64,000 nucleotides of DNA from Ophiostoma sp. CBS 140.51. Lineage: Eukaryota > Ascomycota > Sordariomycetes > Ophiostomatales > Ophiostomataceae. The DNA is taken from the NCBI GenBank assembly GCA_029298735.1, contig JANSLP010000103.1, positions 1-64,000 on the forward strand, read 5' to 3'. Below the pieces are notes generated by a model. It was not told the origin of the DNA. It saw only the letters and a program-made list of their open reading frames with translations, and did not search any database. Of the stretch, positions 1 to 13,500 are shown in pieces (position 1 is the first letter of the stretch; every line of letters begins with the position of its first letter). Position numbers and translations under genes: made by a program.

Positions 1-513
1 TGATGAAACATGGGAAGTGGTCCTCCCAGCCACGATAATGCGCCACGACAAGTCTTGAGAAAGTGAGAGCAGAAGGGAGGAAGATTGTGCCCAAGAACCA
101 ACAGCCAATTGTGGGAATGAAACAAAAAAGGAGAGTATGGAAGAGTATCAAAAAGATCAAAAAAGTCAAAAGTTTCTAAAAAACAAAAATGGCTGGTAAT
201 GAGTGTATGTAGCTGAAAAAAAGATGATGAAAAATAAAAACAAATGCAATCGCTGGCTATATATGAAAAAGAAGAGTGATGAAAAGAGACCGTCAAGAAA
301 TAGGAAAACTAAAAAGATGTAAACAAAAAGATACTACGAAAATGGTATGATGTAAAAACGAGAAAGATAACGAAATGAAAAAGAAAAACAATGCAAAACA
401 ATGCAGATGTTATGAGAGTAGAGTTAAATGGAGAATGGAAAGTAGACGATGGGGAGGTGTGGAGAGTGAGAAGAAAATTGGGGAGAGCGACTGGACGACT
501 GGTCGAGGTTCCC
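1..513. other. intergenic, 3' flank of first gene
   Basis: This A-rich stretch lies beyond the stop codon of the minus-strand gene that ends at 514. It probably contains that gene's 3' UTR and polyadenylation region. I see no coding potential in it. Confidence 0.5.
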
Positions 514-3500
514 CTACGAACGCCGCACGCGGTTCCAGAAGCGCTTCATGACGCCCTTGTCCTGGTCGGCCTCCCAATGGTCGATGCCGGCAAAGACGTC
601 CTCGATGCTGGCCTTGGGCCGGCTGACGGCACCGGCACCCAGGTAGGTGACTGTGCTGTCACACGTCGAGGTAGATGTTGTGGTTGTTGTGGTTGTTGTT
701 GTGGTCGTCTTTGTCGTGGAAGAGGGCAGAAGCAAAGAATCCTTTCGTGGTGGCGGGTAGTGAGGACCGACGGCACCCAGACCAGTGGCTGTCGACGACT
801 TGCGGATGTGATTTGATGAGCTCTGCATCAAGTTTTGGCTGCTGCTCTGGTGGTGCACGTGGTACTGCTTCTTTTGCTGCCAGCCATAGATTTGGTCCTC
901 GCCGGCTCTCAGATCCAAACGGGTCAAGGTCATACGCAGAGTCATCTCGCGCGACGAAGCGGGGACCTGGGCATAACTGTCGGATGGCCGATGGCCGCCC
1001 TGCTGTTGTGCCGAGTCTGTTGATGTCGAGATGCGGTAGGGACGGAAAGCAGAAGACGACGTCTTGCGGTTGCCGGTGCCGACACTATCCACCAGGATGG
1101 GCGTCTTGGGCGACTCTGGGTCGGGCACAGATGCCTGGTCGCTGTCGAGCTTGGTCATGTCTGCATCGGCTGGAACACCGTCGTTCTCGTCGTCGTCGTC
1201 ATCGTCGGCCAAAAAGGTCCGCATGGTGCCATCCGACGCGCTTTGCCGTGTAGCACGGCGCGTACGCCGCTTCTCGACGGCAGTCGTGGCGGTAGAGACG
1301 CGGTTGCCCTTGGTGTTGGTGGAAGACAGCACAGAAGACGAGCCCATGGGCGGAGAGCCGCCAGTCACGGACATGGACGAGAGAACCTCGGTTGAGGGGA
1401 AACCAAATTCGATGGCCTCGTCAAACTTTTGCGGCGAGGCCAGGTAGACACGGAGCTTGAGGCGGGCCTCTGGGTCCTGGTAGTGGGCGGCGCCAGGGTC
1501 AATGCTAGAAATCGAATCGTGGACGGCGTGCTGCTTGGGTGTGATGAGGGAGAGAGTGCGTGACTTCCGGCGCAGATGTGAGCCGGCACCCGTGGGTGAT
1601 GAGAAAGTACTGGAGGGCATGCTGGGGAAGGGTGTGGTCATGCCGTTGCCAGTGATGCTGGGCGACCGAGCTGTCCGTGTAGAGGCAACGTCGTCCTTGG
1701 TGGCAGGGCGGCTGTTGTTGTTGTTGTTCACGCTACCGGCAGATGGTGACTGTGGCAATGGCCTGCTAAAGGACATCTTGGAGATGGAGAGGTGGCGACG
1801 GAAAGATGGGCCGCGCTCTTTGTTTGGCGAGGGCAGAGCATCGCGCAGGTTCGAGTGGTACTCGTCCATATTGAGGCTGAGGTCGAGGTCGTCGTCCTCT
1901 TCTAACCAGCGAAAGCTGTCGTAAAAGGACTCCGGCACGCCACTAATACGCTTGGCGGTGGCATCCTCGAGGCCAAGAGCGTCTCTGTTGTGTCCCAGGC
2001 CGAGCCGGGGATCGCTGCTGCTATGAATGGTCTCCATACTGTGGCGGAAAGAGGTGGTGGTGGGCGTGTCGACGGTGATGTCTGGGGCGATGAGGCGGTG
2101 GGTGATGCTCGCACGGCGGCCGATCTTGTAGATGGCCTCGTCAGCGGCGTCGAGGATGACGCTGGCGTGGAGCTGGCCGGCGAGTTTGACCTGCTCTTCA
2201 CGGGTGAACTCCCGCTTTTTGATCTTGTCGGGGAGGTTGGCGTAGAAGAGGGTGTCTGCTACAGCGTCACCAATGGCGGGCGAAGGGCCGTTGTTGTTGT
2301 TGTTGTGATGAGACAATAGAGAAGAAGACTCGAGACGGAGAGAGCGCTTGCGAAGACGGGTGGTGATGTTGTCCGAGGCGATACGGTCCTGCCGAGCTCT
2401 GCGGCGCTGGATGTTCTGGGCGGAGATGGCGTCGTAGTGCTGATATATGCCGTCGATGTTGCCGGAGCCTTGGGCGAAACGAAGACGTTCAAGAGTGGAG
2501 AAGTACTGTTGAGGGAGAAGGAAAAAAAGAAGGAACGTTTAGTGTTTTGGTCTTTGGAATGAAACAAGGATGGGAATCAAGAAGATCGATATCGAGGCAG
2601 CAAGCAAGAAAAGAAAAAGGAGAAAAAAGCAAGTAAGATGACAGCAAGATGAGAGCACGTTGAGAAATATGTGATAGATGCAAGTGGGCGGGATGACGGG
2701 AATGGAGGGAGAGAAAATACGCCGAGAGGGAGAAGAGAAGATAGGGAGTAGATGTGGATGGCCGTTGGGAGTGCAGGGAGGTGTATGTAATATATATGGA
2801 GCTGTACGAAGGAAGTACTTTGTACGAGTCCAGGGACAACAACAAAAAGACGATCGATTGTTGGACGGCAAAGCAAAAAAGCAAACAAGAGAGAAGGCTG
2901 ACGAGGGGCGAGAGTGGGAGGTGTGCAGGTATTATTATGGGGAGGATGGAGACGAGCGAGAGTGTGAGAGGCAGCGAGAGGAAAGTGAGAGGAAAGAAAG
3001 TGTGGACTATGTGGACTGGGTGTATTGGTGATTTACCCAAGTGGGCAAATGGCAGCACAGCGAGGGACCAATGCAAGCATCCTCTTCTCCTCTGACAGCC
3101 GGCGGCGTACCTGTATCTGGCAGGCGAGTTGCAGGGCGGTGGCAGGCCAGTGCAGCAAAGCCTGCAAGCAGAGTGGTGGTTATGCAGGAACAGGAGGAGG
3201 AGAGGAGAGGAGAAGAAGAGGAGTCCACACGATGTCAAGGGGGTGTGTGGAAGGGTGGGAAGATGGTACGTTTGGACGCCGAGAGGAAAGAAGTGAGAGG
3301 ATAATGGAATGATTGAGGGAATATGCGTGCGTCTTTTTGGGAGTAAAGAGAGTAAAAGAGAAGAAAGGGGACTGGTAAAGATAAAGATGAAGTGAAAAAA
3401 AAAATGAGATCGTTGATGGGTTGATGGTGATGTCCGCCTGGGCGAGGGAGGTCGAGACAAAGCAAAAAGTGAAAGACAGCCCAGAGGAGAGAAAGAGAGA

Positions 3501-6500
3501 TACAGCTCCAATGGAAGATGGGGGGAGTGTCAAAATGATAGAGCAAACGAAAGAACGAGAGAGGAGAAGAGAGAGCTATCTTTGCCTCGAATGCAGAAGG
3601 AGACCAGACGTCGCCGACTGTGGAGAGCTTGCTTGGCTGCTGGCTGCTTGCTTGGGCAAAAGAGGGAAAGAGCAAATGGACAATTAAAAAGTGGAGTGCG
3701 GTTAAGGGGCAGTTGGCAAAAAGGGGCAAGGGCCCAGGGCCCGCCAGGTCCACTGGGACCCTCGAAGTAAACCCCCGTAGCCCAGTTGGGTTTTAGGGCG
3801 TCCCAGCTCCAGGTCTGCCCCCAAGTCCAGTCCGGTCCCAAGAATCCCTCCAGCGTTGCGCACAGGCGCTGACTACCTGGCGCACAGGCGCTGCTGGCGC
3901 ACTCGCGCACACTCGCACCATATTGGCAGCCCAGGCGGAGAAAGATGCGTGCGAAAGGTGCACCTCAGACACAGAGAGCCACCGAAAAGAGACGAGAAAG
4001 GACACCCACCCACACTGTCAAAACCGCACCAATGCACCACCCCGACCACTGCATATGCAGGTCGCTGGGTCGAAGGCACTTTGACGCGCTCGTTCTGCGA
4101 TGTCTGCTTGGGCCATTAGGGTGATGGGGGCACATTGAAAGCGATTTGGGGGGTCGGTTTGCGTGGACCTTGCATTTGGTGTGGGAGAAAATGGAAGAAA
4201 AGGCCTCGAGAGAAACAGCAAACGACGACCAAAGAGGAAATGCTCGCTGAAGCCACCATGCTTGCAACCCAAGCCAGCTCAAACTATCAAGCTGTTTTTT
4301 TCTTTCTTTTCTGTGCTGGCACTGGTGGCAGGCAATGATCGTCGGTTCCAGATGCAGCATCTCACCGCTTGGTCTTTGTGGTGTTTTCATTTTCTCTCAT
4401 GCCGCCTTCACTCTTCTTTCACTTTCTGTCAAGGGAGAAAAGAAAAAAAAAAAGACAGCTGCGTTAGACACACAGTCGAAAAAGATGTGCAGGGTGCAGG
4501 ACGTTCGTGATGGATGCGATGCGCGGGATGGACATGATGTGCGAGATAGCGCAAAGACGGGAGCGAGACATGTAGGTCAATGGCAGGCAAAGGCAGGCAA
4601 AGGGCAGTCAAAGTCAGAGACATGCAGAAAGAGGAGAGAGATCAAAGGGACCGAGACATCGAGAGACAAAGACACTCAAAGGCCCCCCAAAGGACCGAAA
4701 GATGGGAGAGAAACAGCCGCAGCGGAACGGATAGATAGAGACGACAACAGAGCGGAAGATCGGGAGCGACGAGAGCGACATGAAAAGTGTGGCGGCGATG
4801 TGGGTTGTCGATGAAAAGGGAAAAGATGGAAAACAGAAAAAAAGGCCGCCGTGGCCGAGAGACAATATCTCGTTCGATCATTTGACGACCTTTCCTTTTC
4901 CCTTTTCTTTTCTTCTCCCCTTCCGCTTTTCGCGCAACTTCACTCACCTTCACAAAACTTCATCGTCACTTGCACGCTACCTTCACCCCAAATTGAACTG
5001 TTCAAGTGGCCATGTCCAAGTTGGGCAACTGCGTGGCGTATTTCGCATTTCGCATGCACAATGCGGTTGGCGCCTTCAGCCGATTTGCCGGTTTTGTCGT
5101 TGGTGTGGTGTTCCTGTCGGTGTTCCTGTCGTTCGTCCCTCATGTCATTCATGTCGTTCGTGTCAATCTCGTGGCTGCGGCGTTGTCTGTTGACTGTCTC
5201 TCAACTCGCATTGGCTGCAGAGGGAAATGGCGCTGGTCTGTTTTCTTGCCCGTCTTGTCGTTCTGTCGTCTCTTTGGTCTGTTTGATCTTATGGTGTTTT
5301 CTCCGTCCTCTCCTTCTTACTCCCTCATTTCATTTCTTCATCAAACCCTCATGCAAACTCTCACTACTCGTGTGCATCCCCACTGCATATCCCGTCGTGT
5401 TTTCACAGCCTGGCGTTCTCGTTGGTCTACCCGCTTTGGTCGACCATCGCCCGGCGTGTGAGTGTGAGAGTGAATGAAAGGTGGAAGGGTGGGATGGGGG
5501 CCATCGACAACATCTCATTGGATCGTGTTGCCGCTCAGCTCAACGGTGGATTGGGGTGAAATGGGGAAAAGCGTCCAAAAATGAGGGACAACGCGAAGTG
5601 ATGAGGCGCTTCCCATGGGATGTGCAGCGAGGTGCTTGCAACGCTGGCCAATGGCAGCTTGGGATTGGGCAGTTGAAGAAAAGAGGATTGGATGGGCGGG
5701 CGCGAAAGAAAAAAACGTTGTGAGGTTCCAACGTTTGCCAACAGTACAAATGTGATTCATCACAAGGATGATGAGGGGAAGAGAGAAAGAAAAAAAAACA
5801 GAGAAAAAAGAGGGAAACAAAAACAGAAAAGAGAGGGCAAGGTGGTATGGGAATGGCGCGAGCCGGAGAGTTTTGATTCCTCTCGTCTCTATCCCGATGT
5901 GATGGGATGGGCTGAAGGCTAAGAGGGCTGAAAGTACAGCCTTTTCATGCTTTTGTTCTTGCTTGCTTGGGGAACTTGCTTGGGAAAACATTTGAGGAAA
6001 AAAAGAGTTGCATTACTCACCTTGCGTTGGATGGCCACGGGAAGAGCCTCAAACTCCTCGCGGGTCAATGGCGGCGGTGCGGCACCAGAGGACAGCGAAC
6101 CTCGCCGGCTGTAGCTCGGCCAGCGGCCGTTGCTTGTGCTTGCGCGCATGTTGTTGTCCTCTGTATCGTTGTGCTGGTGGCGTGAGACGCGGGCAAACGG
6201 GTTGAACAGCGGGCTCGGCGACCGTCTGCGTGACCGGTCGGCACTGCGAGCGCTCTTGGCAGATGTTGGCCGCCAACGGCTGTTGTTGTTTTGGATGTTA
6301 TTTTGGCTGTTGTTGTGGGCGTGGCCTGCCTTAAAGCTGGCGCGCAGGAAGTTGTCGCTAGCAGCTGCGTTCCGTGTAGCGGTTGCGACCGTCATCGTTA
6401 TGCTGCTGTGGCCGGCGGACAGAGAACGGCTGTGGGGTGGTCGTATGTTGTTCTTGGGAGGCTCAGCGGTGTCGTTGCTGACGTCGATTTGATCTGGCCA

Positions 6501-7568
6501 AGCAGTCAAGACTGGCGATGTGGGACTCGTAATCGAGTCGGATGGTCCGTGGAAGAAGGTCGAGGTGTTGCCGTCGTTGTCGATGCTGTCGCTGTGGTTG
6601 TCGTTGTGGAGACCAGCGTTTGCTGTTGTTGTAAGTGTGCGGGAGGAGGACGATGAAGCTCGTGTCTCTGGTGCAGAGGCCGCACTGGTAAAGAGAGAAG
6701 AGGAGGGCGAGTCTGCGGATGTGGACGGTGACGAAAAGAGCGTGCCCGAGGAGGGAGAGAGGAGGGCAGACTGAGGAGGGGAAGGCGAGAGAAGAAAAGC
6801 GGTGCTGTTACGAAGCTTGCCGCCGATCTGGATGGGAGGAGGAAGGCGTGCGTACTTCTTTGGTGGAGGTGCCTTTGCGAGTGTGAATGAAGAAGAAGGG
6901 AAAGTGGAAGTTGTTGTGGAAGTGGGAGGAGGATGAGGAGAATCAGAAGAATCGGTTGCAGATGCAGATCCAAAGGCAGATCCAAAAGCAAAAGCAAAAG
7001 GAGACAATGGCGAATGCAAAGGCAAAGACGAATCGAGAGCAAGAGATGAACGCAACGACGGTTCCCTGGTCGTGTTTTCTGCTGTGCCTGAGTCTGTGCC
7101 TGTTCCTGAGCTGGTGCTGGTGCTGGAGCAGGTGTTCGCGGGCGCGGATGTGGATGTGGATCCAGAAATGTTGCCAGGATCCCCGTCGTGGACCCCGGCA
7201 GTGTCAACACCCTCACCTGTATTTGGTGTGGTGCTTGTGGTGTCGATTATTGCGGTTGTGGTTGTGATTGAGGTTCCAGTGGCAGGCCTGCTGCTGTCTT
7301 CCCCTTCCTTGTTGCTGTCAGTGCAAGTGGGAATCCTTCCACCAGTGGCGGTAATCCTTTCAGCGCCAATCCTGTTCGGCTGAGAGACCTCGGCGATGAT
7401 TTCGATGTTGTTAATGGCTTCAACGGTCTCAACGGTTTCAACGGTCGTGGTCTGGATGTTGACTGTACTGGTCTTGGTGGTGTCAACGTCCATCTTCAGC
7501 ACGGAGCAACAACTGGCTTCGGAAGCAGACCCGGTGGACTGGCCGTTGTGGTGCTCGAGCGCCTGCAT
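514..7568 (-). CDS. large Ser/Thr-rich fungal protein, unknown function, two exons
   Basis: I join exon 1 (7568-6021, 516 codons) to exon 2 (2505-514, 663 residues plus TAG), giving about 1179 residues. Exon 1 ends in AIQRK followed by a GTGAGT donor; exon 2 opens with YFSTLERLRFAQ after a CAACAG acceptor, and the reading frame is kept in phase 0. The junction reads as one conserved block (EEFEALPVAIQRK then YFSTLERLRFA), which is why I treat the two ORFs as one gene. A second block lies early in exon 2 (FYANLPDKIKKREFTREEQV). The rest is low complexity: Ser/Thr/Pro-rich exon 1, an Asn run, an acidic DDDDDDE run and a Thr run near the C-terminus. No signal peptide, membrane segment or catalytic motif is visible. 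I vaguely recognise the junction block from hypothetical Sordariomycete proteins but cannot assign a function. Start chosen as the first ATG of the open frame. Confidence 0.72.
2506..6020 (-). other. 3.5-kb spliceosomal intron
   Basis: The donor is GTGAG at 6020-6016. The acceptor is CAG at 2508-2506, preceded by a long pyrimidine tract and an ACTAAAC branch-like site about 35 nt upstream. The sense strand is strongly CT-rich throughout, which creates long but meaningless Leu/Ser/Phe-rich ORFs. No internal exon with conserved-looking sequence was recognised. An alternative internal promoter or non-coding RNA inside it cannot be excluded. Confidence 0.65.
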
Positions 7569-10500
7569 CCTTTTCGTTTTTCTTGTCGTCCTATTCCCTA
7601 TTTCTGTCAGTATTTCTCTTGTCAGTTGCTCTCATTCACGTCTCCTCTTTCTCCCTTTTTCTTCTTTTTCGACTGCTTCAAGTTCTTGGCTGCCCCGTCA
7701 AAACTGGGACCAGCCAGCAAACCAGGCGGGTAGCGGGCGATTAGACTGACCAGGGTCTAGAGACGGGGTGGATGTGGTAGTGTAGTTCGGTGTGTGTACA
7801 AGGCAGCTTCTCGCGTGCAAAGCAGAAAAGTAGAGATGTCTGTGCCAATTCGTAAAAAATAAAGCCTTCTTGGCCGTCGTGAAAATCGTTGTCGTCTTGT
7901 GCCTTTTGTCTTTTCTCGTCAGCTACTGTAAGGGACAGCGCACGGTATTTTCGATGTTCGTTTTTCGACGTCCGTTCTCGGTTCGTTTCGTGTTGCAAGT
8001 TTACTGTGGGTAGTCTTTTTTCTGTCCGTCGATCAGTGTTCAGTACTGCAGAAAAGGTGCAGAGACACTGCAGATACGCGCCCACGAGTTGGCGAGCTGT
8101 GGTCGAAAAGAATTGCCTCGACGCACTGAACAGGAGAATCGGCAGTCTCCAGGGGTATTTTCTCTTTTCTGCTTTCTATTTTCAGTTCTCTGCGCTGATG
8201 ATCAGGGGCAAATGTGGCTGGATGTTCCGTGGTCGTCGGTCGTCGGTGAGAGCGAGAGTGCACGAGTGCTCATCGAACGTGTGTCGTCTTCGTTGGGTAG
8301 TACTTTTTGGTGGTAGCGATGGTGGTGGACCTCTAGATGGAAGCAGAATATGGAGCAAAAGAAGAACAAAAAGAACAGCAAAAGAAGAAGAATGTCGAGA
8401 AGTGAACCAGAAATAACAAAGTTTGGTCAATAGAGACACGAGGGCGGCAACGTGGGCGGTGCAGAGGTTTTGAATCCTTTTCTCTTTTTTCTTCTTCTTC
8501 GTTTCTTCTTTTCTTGTTTCTGTCTCTCGGCGTCCTCCAGGATGTTTGTTTTTGGGGGGCTTTTTTGTCTCGTTTTTCCAGAGGAAAAGGAGAGAGGGAT
8601 CGTCGTTTTTGTGGGCGTCTCAACTTGTTGGCTCTTTCACTTTTTCTCCACGGAGAACTGCTGTGCAACTTATCTACGGCGTGTGAGAGGGAAGGCGCAC
8701 CCCATACACGTGTTCCTGTAATACTCTAAGAAGGGGAAAGAGCAGCAAGCTGTGCAACTTGCAAGGGAAAGAGCAAGGGGAATAGAAGGGAAAAGAAAGG
8801 AAAGAGGTTTGGAGATATGGAATATCGTGATTTGTGAGGCAAGAGCAGATCGCACAGAGCAGTCGTTCCTGCTGGGTCTAGCTGTCGTCTCCCGGACAGC
8901 AGGAGCGGCAGTGTCTGCAAAACACGGAAGGCACGATCGCTTCCCTGAGCCCTAAATTAAACCAGCCAATTCAATTAATCTATCAAGAGCTCAAAGCGAG
9001 AGAGAGCACGTTTTCTTCGCGAGGCTGGCGGCTGTGGTTGTTGACTTGTATGCAGGCAATATGGAACTTGTCTTTGTCTTTCTTTGTCTTTACTCAAAAC
9101 CCCAAAAAACTTTCTGACCGCAACGCCATGACCCTGTTTCCTGGAGGGACGGCAGCTCGGCTGCTATCCGGTGGCCTATGGACGGCGTCTTACAGCGCGT
9201 TTTAGTGCGTTTTGGCGCTAACGCTTTGACTGTTTACTTTCGTGGCTCAACGTCTTACATAAATGGAAGTTGCTGTGTGCTCCTTTTCTATTTCTTCACT
9301 TCGCCAAAAGGGCCCAAATGTAAGACAGGAAACGAAAAGCGAGACACGTCCACGAGGGAGCCAAGACGAAAGACACGAGACAGTGGGACAAGAAATAGAG
9401 AACGAGGACCCGCGGAGATTAGACTGTGTGAGAGCGAGACATGATCGAAGACATGAGAAGAGGACTGAAGAAAGAAAAAAGAAATGTGAGGACATGTTTT
9501 TGATCAAGACAGACCGAGACCGACTGGGGAAGTAAACAGGAATACCCCAGAGAGTCTGAGAATGTTCTATCTTGCTTCGGTTACAGCGAGGGCCCCGTTT
9601 CTATCATTGTATCTCACATTGTATCCCACTATCTCGAGATTTTTGCTTTCTTCTACTTCTCCTTTTCTCAAGACTGTAATCACTGCCGATTGCTATGAAG
9701 ACGGAAACGATGCCGTGAGGTTTTTGGAGTCTCTTTCAGGTCCATCAGAGCACTCAGAAGAAACTGGAACGTCCAAGCTGCCGTCTGCCGTCCGTCCAAG
9801 CTGGCTTTCCCAAAAGCCAACTTGCAAGGGACCCCTGCATCTCTTATTTTACTGGGAAAGTGCTCGAGGTGATGTGCCTGTGTTAGCTGTCTTTGGGTGT
9901 CTCTTGCTGGCTATCAGCTAGTCCTCTTCTGGTCGCCTTCACTCTCATTCACCTGTAATAATCTATTTTAGCACTACGACCTGGTCCCGGCAGAGGCCAA
10001 CCTGAAACGAAGCTGTCTATTTTCTTCCCGCGTCTTTCCCGAGAAATAATATGGGGGACAACAAGAGGATAGCAGCACGGAGGATGCCACAGCAAGGCAA
10101 AAGGGACCAAAAATGAAGAGAGGAGAAAAAGAAACATGAGACTGAAAGTAGAGAAATCGAGCACAACACAACAGAAAAGAAAAGAACACAAAAGCGACCA
10201 AAATGACCCGTCTTTTGCATTGGCGGCCGTTGCATGTTTTGCTTTCTTTTTTTTTACCCCTTCGTTTTCTTTTTCTCTTGTTCTCTTTTGTTCTCTCTTG
10301 TTTTCTGTCTGCTTTCTTTTTCGGCCTCGCCCTCGATATGTTCCCATCATTGTTTCTTTTTGTCTTGCTTCTCCTCTTTTCTTAATTCTGGTCCTCCTTG
10401 TCACCTTTGCATCTTTTCTGTCTTTTCTGTCCCCCCATCCTCCACTCTCCTCCACTCTCTTCCCATTTCATACCCCCGGAAAGAAGGCCTTTCCTCATTC

Positions 10501-13500
10501 ATACTGCGATCGGCAGCTGGTTGATTACCGGGCGAGATGAGCTCTCGGGGACGTCCAGGGCCCTGGCAGTTTGGTGGCGTGTCTCCCAGAAAAGAGAAAA
10601 GCTCACAGCAAAACTTACCACAAAACTTACCGGCAAAGCTCCTCGCTGTTTCTTCCCTGTCTTGTCTGCCTGCCTGTCTTCCTTCTTGCCCCCAAAACCC
10701 GTTGAATTGAATCACATCTCCATCTCCCGGGTCCCCCGTCAGGTCTCCGTTTCCCCCGTCCTTGCTTTGCCTCTTTTGTCGTGGTCGTCCCAGTTCGCCT
10801 CTCGCTTTGCTTTCCGCTTTCTTTTCTTTTGGTGTTTTGGTCTGGGTCGTTTTCTTGTCGACCTTGCCTTGTTTGTTTATTTTCGTCTTCTCACAAACCC
10901 GCGAGCCCGCGTTTGATGAAGGCGTTCTTTGGAGTGTATCTCTCCTCTCCTCCGCCCCAGCGGTATGGATATCTTGCGGAGCACACTAAAAAGAAGGACA
11001 ATAACAGCTCTTTTCATATGCCCTCCTCTACTCAGTAAAAGACCCTTGGCGGGCGGGCATTGCTCCGTTGACCTGGAGCGCCAGTCAAAAAGATATCCCA
11101 GCTAGCCTCGTCCAGGGCTCCTCTCAACAGAAAATGTGACAAAAGTAGAATACGACGTAAAAAAAGAGAGAAAAAAATCTGGTGGGCAAAAGATGACAAG
11201 ATTGCCATGGCATAATAAGATGGACAGGGCCAGAACAGGATCGAAATTTGCTCTTGCCATGCTATTCCATACGATTAAAGGAGAGGAAGAGGCGGGAGTG
11301 AGAATGAAATGGAGCGAAGAGGCTCCGCCGAAAAGGATGAGGATTCTGCCCACGGCATCCGACGGATAGTTTTGGCGGAAAGTTTGCTCCCTGCACGCCG
11401 TCACCGCCGTGTCCGACAATATGTCATCATCGAGGTTTCGACGTTCACCGTTGATCTGAACAGATGTGTCGACTGTGTCGTCGTCGAGTCAGGTTTAAGT
11501 CGTACCCAAACAGGAGCTCGCTCTTGTCCCTGCCTTGCATGATCTGAATCCGAACCAAACAACGAGACAAACGAGACAAGCAAAAGACAACAGAACCAGC
11601 CACCTCTTGTTCGAGAGAAGTCGAGCACAGAAACACGTACTGTGGTAAAACACTTCACTTGGGAGCACGACCGGGCGGCGTTGCACCACAAACAAGCATG
11701 GCCCGGCCGGACAGCTGCGTAAAAAACAAGAGCCAAGGGAGGAAAAATCTCGCAGGTCCTGCATTCTGTAGCACTGGTCCAGGAGTGCATGCATATGGTG
11801 GATAAGTTCTGATGCAGATGCAGATGCACTCCGTCGACGCTGTGCGAGTATATGCCTGCCGTAGAGTTGCAGAAACAGGTACGCGTCGTCTTGTCTTCCT
11901 CCGCTGATGCCGAGGACCTGCATACAGATTACAGACATACAAAACTTGTCGGTCGCCGGTGTGCTGCAAGTACCGCGCCGAGTCCGCGTCTTTGACAGTC
12001 CAGTCCAGATAATGCGCCTAAATAGGAGTGCGTCAGAATTACTGGAGATCTGGAGAAAGACGAGCGGGTAAGGCCAGATAGACGAAAGCGAGAGAGAGAG
12101 AGAGAGAGAAGAGGTTGAAAATAGAAACATGTCAGATTCCAGGCGCTGGGGATCCTTGGGAAATCCTTGGTGAGAGACAGAGAGTGTCCTTTTGCCTTTA
12201 TTCAGGGCCCTCTTTTGTCATCATCTGTGCGAGCAGAAGTGGACATCTCAAAAAAAAGCGCGAAGGAACGACGCCAGACGATCAAACTGCCTTGTGGCCC
12301 TCTCCTCCTGCAACCTCATGTACCTTCGTGTCTTTTCGTGACATTTTAACGCTCTGTTGGCACTCTCTTGACGCGCGCTTTCGTCGGGTCTGTCGTGTTC
12401 ATCACCTTGTCCTCTCCCTCACCGCACCACGGACAAGGAGTGAAATTCGTCATCCAGAGGGACCAGAGGTACAACGGGGGGCCTGCCTCGCCTGCGGACA
12501 GCAGACATGACGGAGGAGGCGCTCGCACCGTCGCAACGACCAGGGCCGTTGCCCGCTGTCGTTCGACGACACCCCGGCCCGCCGACCGACAATCTTGCCC
12601 GGGAACGGCAACGATCTGCTGTGGATTTCTGATTTCTCAGTCACATTGTCACATTGTCCATTTTGTCATATTTTAATCTTTTTTTCTTGTCCTCGGCTTC
12701 TTCGACAAGGTGCTTGCTGCGCTCATATTTTCCTATTCTCCTTGCTCCTTTCTTTTCTTTTTGCTCGGCCTGCCCCGGCCTGCCTGCTGGTTTAGTCATT
12801 TGAATTGACAGAGATAACAGAATTTAGAATTGGAAAGGGGCAACTGCTTTATTAACATAAATGCACCATTAAAGTAATAAAAAAGTAGAAGAAAAGGAAG
12901 GTGAAGCACGGGGTTTGATGCAACATCCAACACACCGTAGAGCACGTGTTCCTTGACGACCAAATTGCCGAGTTGCTCTTCAGTGAAGAAACATCCGATG
13001 CAGCCTTGATATCGTCTCATAAGCAATTGCATGTTCTCACCTCATCGCACCTTTTGGTGATCGACCTTTTCTCTCTCTCTCTCTCTCCTGCTGTCTGGTT
13101 GAGGTGGAGCACATTTAGCGAGTGTGCACAGGGCGGAAAGAGGCTCCTACGAAAGTCTTTGGGTCGGAGTTGATGTGTGGTGGCTTTTGGGTCAACCTCT
13201 AAAAGTTTGTGCTGTGAAAGAGAAGAGGCTCGAGCGGCATCCGTTCGCATGTCTGCATGTTTCGCGATTTTTCAATGGTTTAGTTCTTAGTAGTATCTGT
13301 CGCCACACCAGCCAAAGTGCATCCGTTTGGACGAGAATAGGACGGCCAACATTGCCTACTGCACGCACTGATGCGCCTTTTTGTCCTTTTCACCATATTT
13401 TGCCCTTTTTGAAAATCGATGTCTATTTTCTTGCATTTTGGCGTTGATTCCGTGTCTCTTCCCTAACCACTTTTGCATCGTCTCGGTCTATTTACGGTCC

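Noticed and set aside
2489..3511. 340-residue minus-strand ORF in the giant intron
   Set aside because: The translation is Leu/Ser/Phe/Pro monotony created by a CT-rich tract, with no conserved-looking words.
5006..5461. 151-residue plus-strand ORF starting MAMSKLGNCV in the giant intron
   Set aside because: Hydrophobic and Val/Phe/Ser-rich from GT/CT composition, no family resemblance; antisense to the intron. A real gene here is not impossible but is unsupported.
9562..9921. 119-residue ORF in the 6.7-kb empty block
   Set aside because: No codon or composition signal, no recognised motif, and no splice partners.
12796..13250. Minus-strand ORFs with a natural-looking stretch RRYQGCIGCFFTEEQL
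   Set aside because: Too short, splice sites ambiguous and no family recognised; left out of the annotation.
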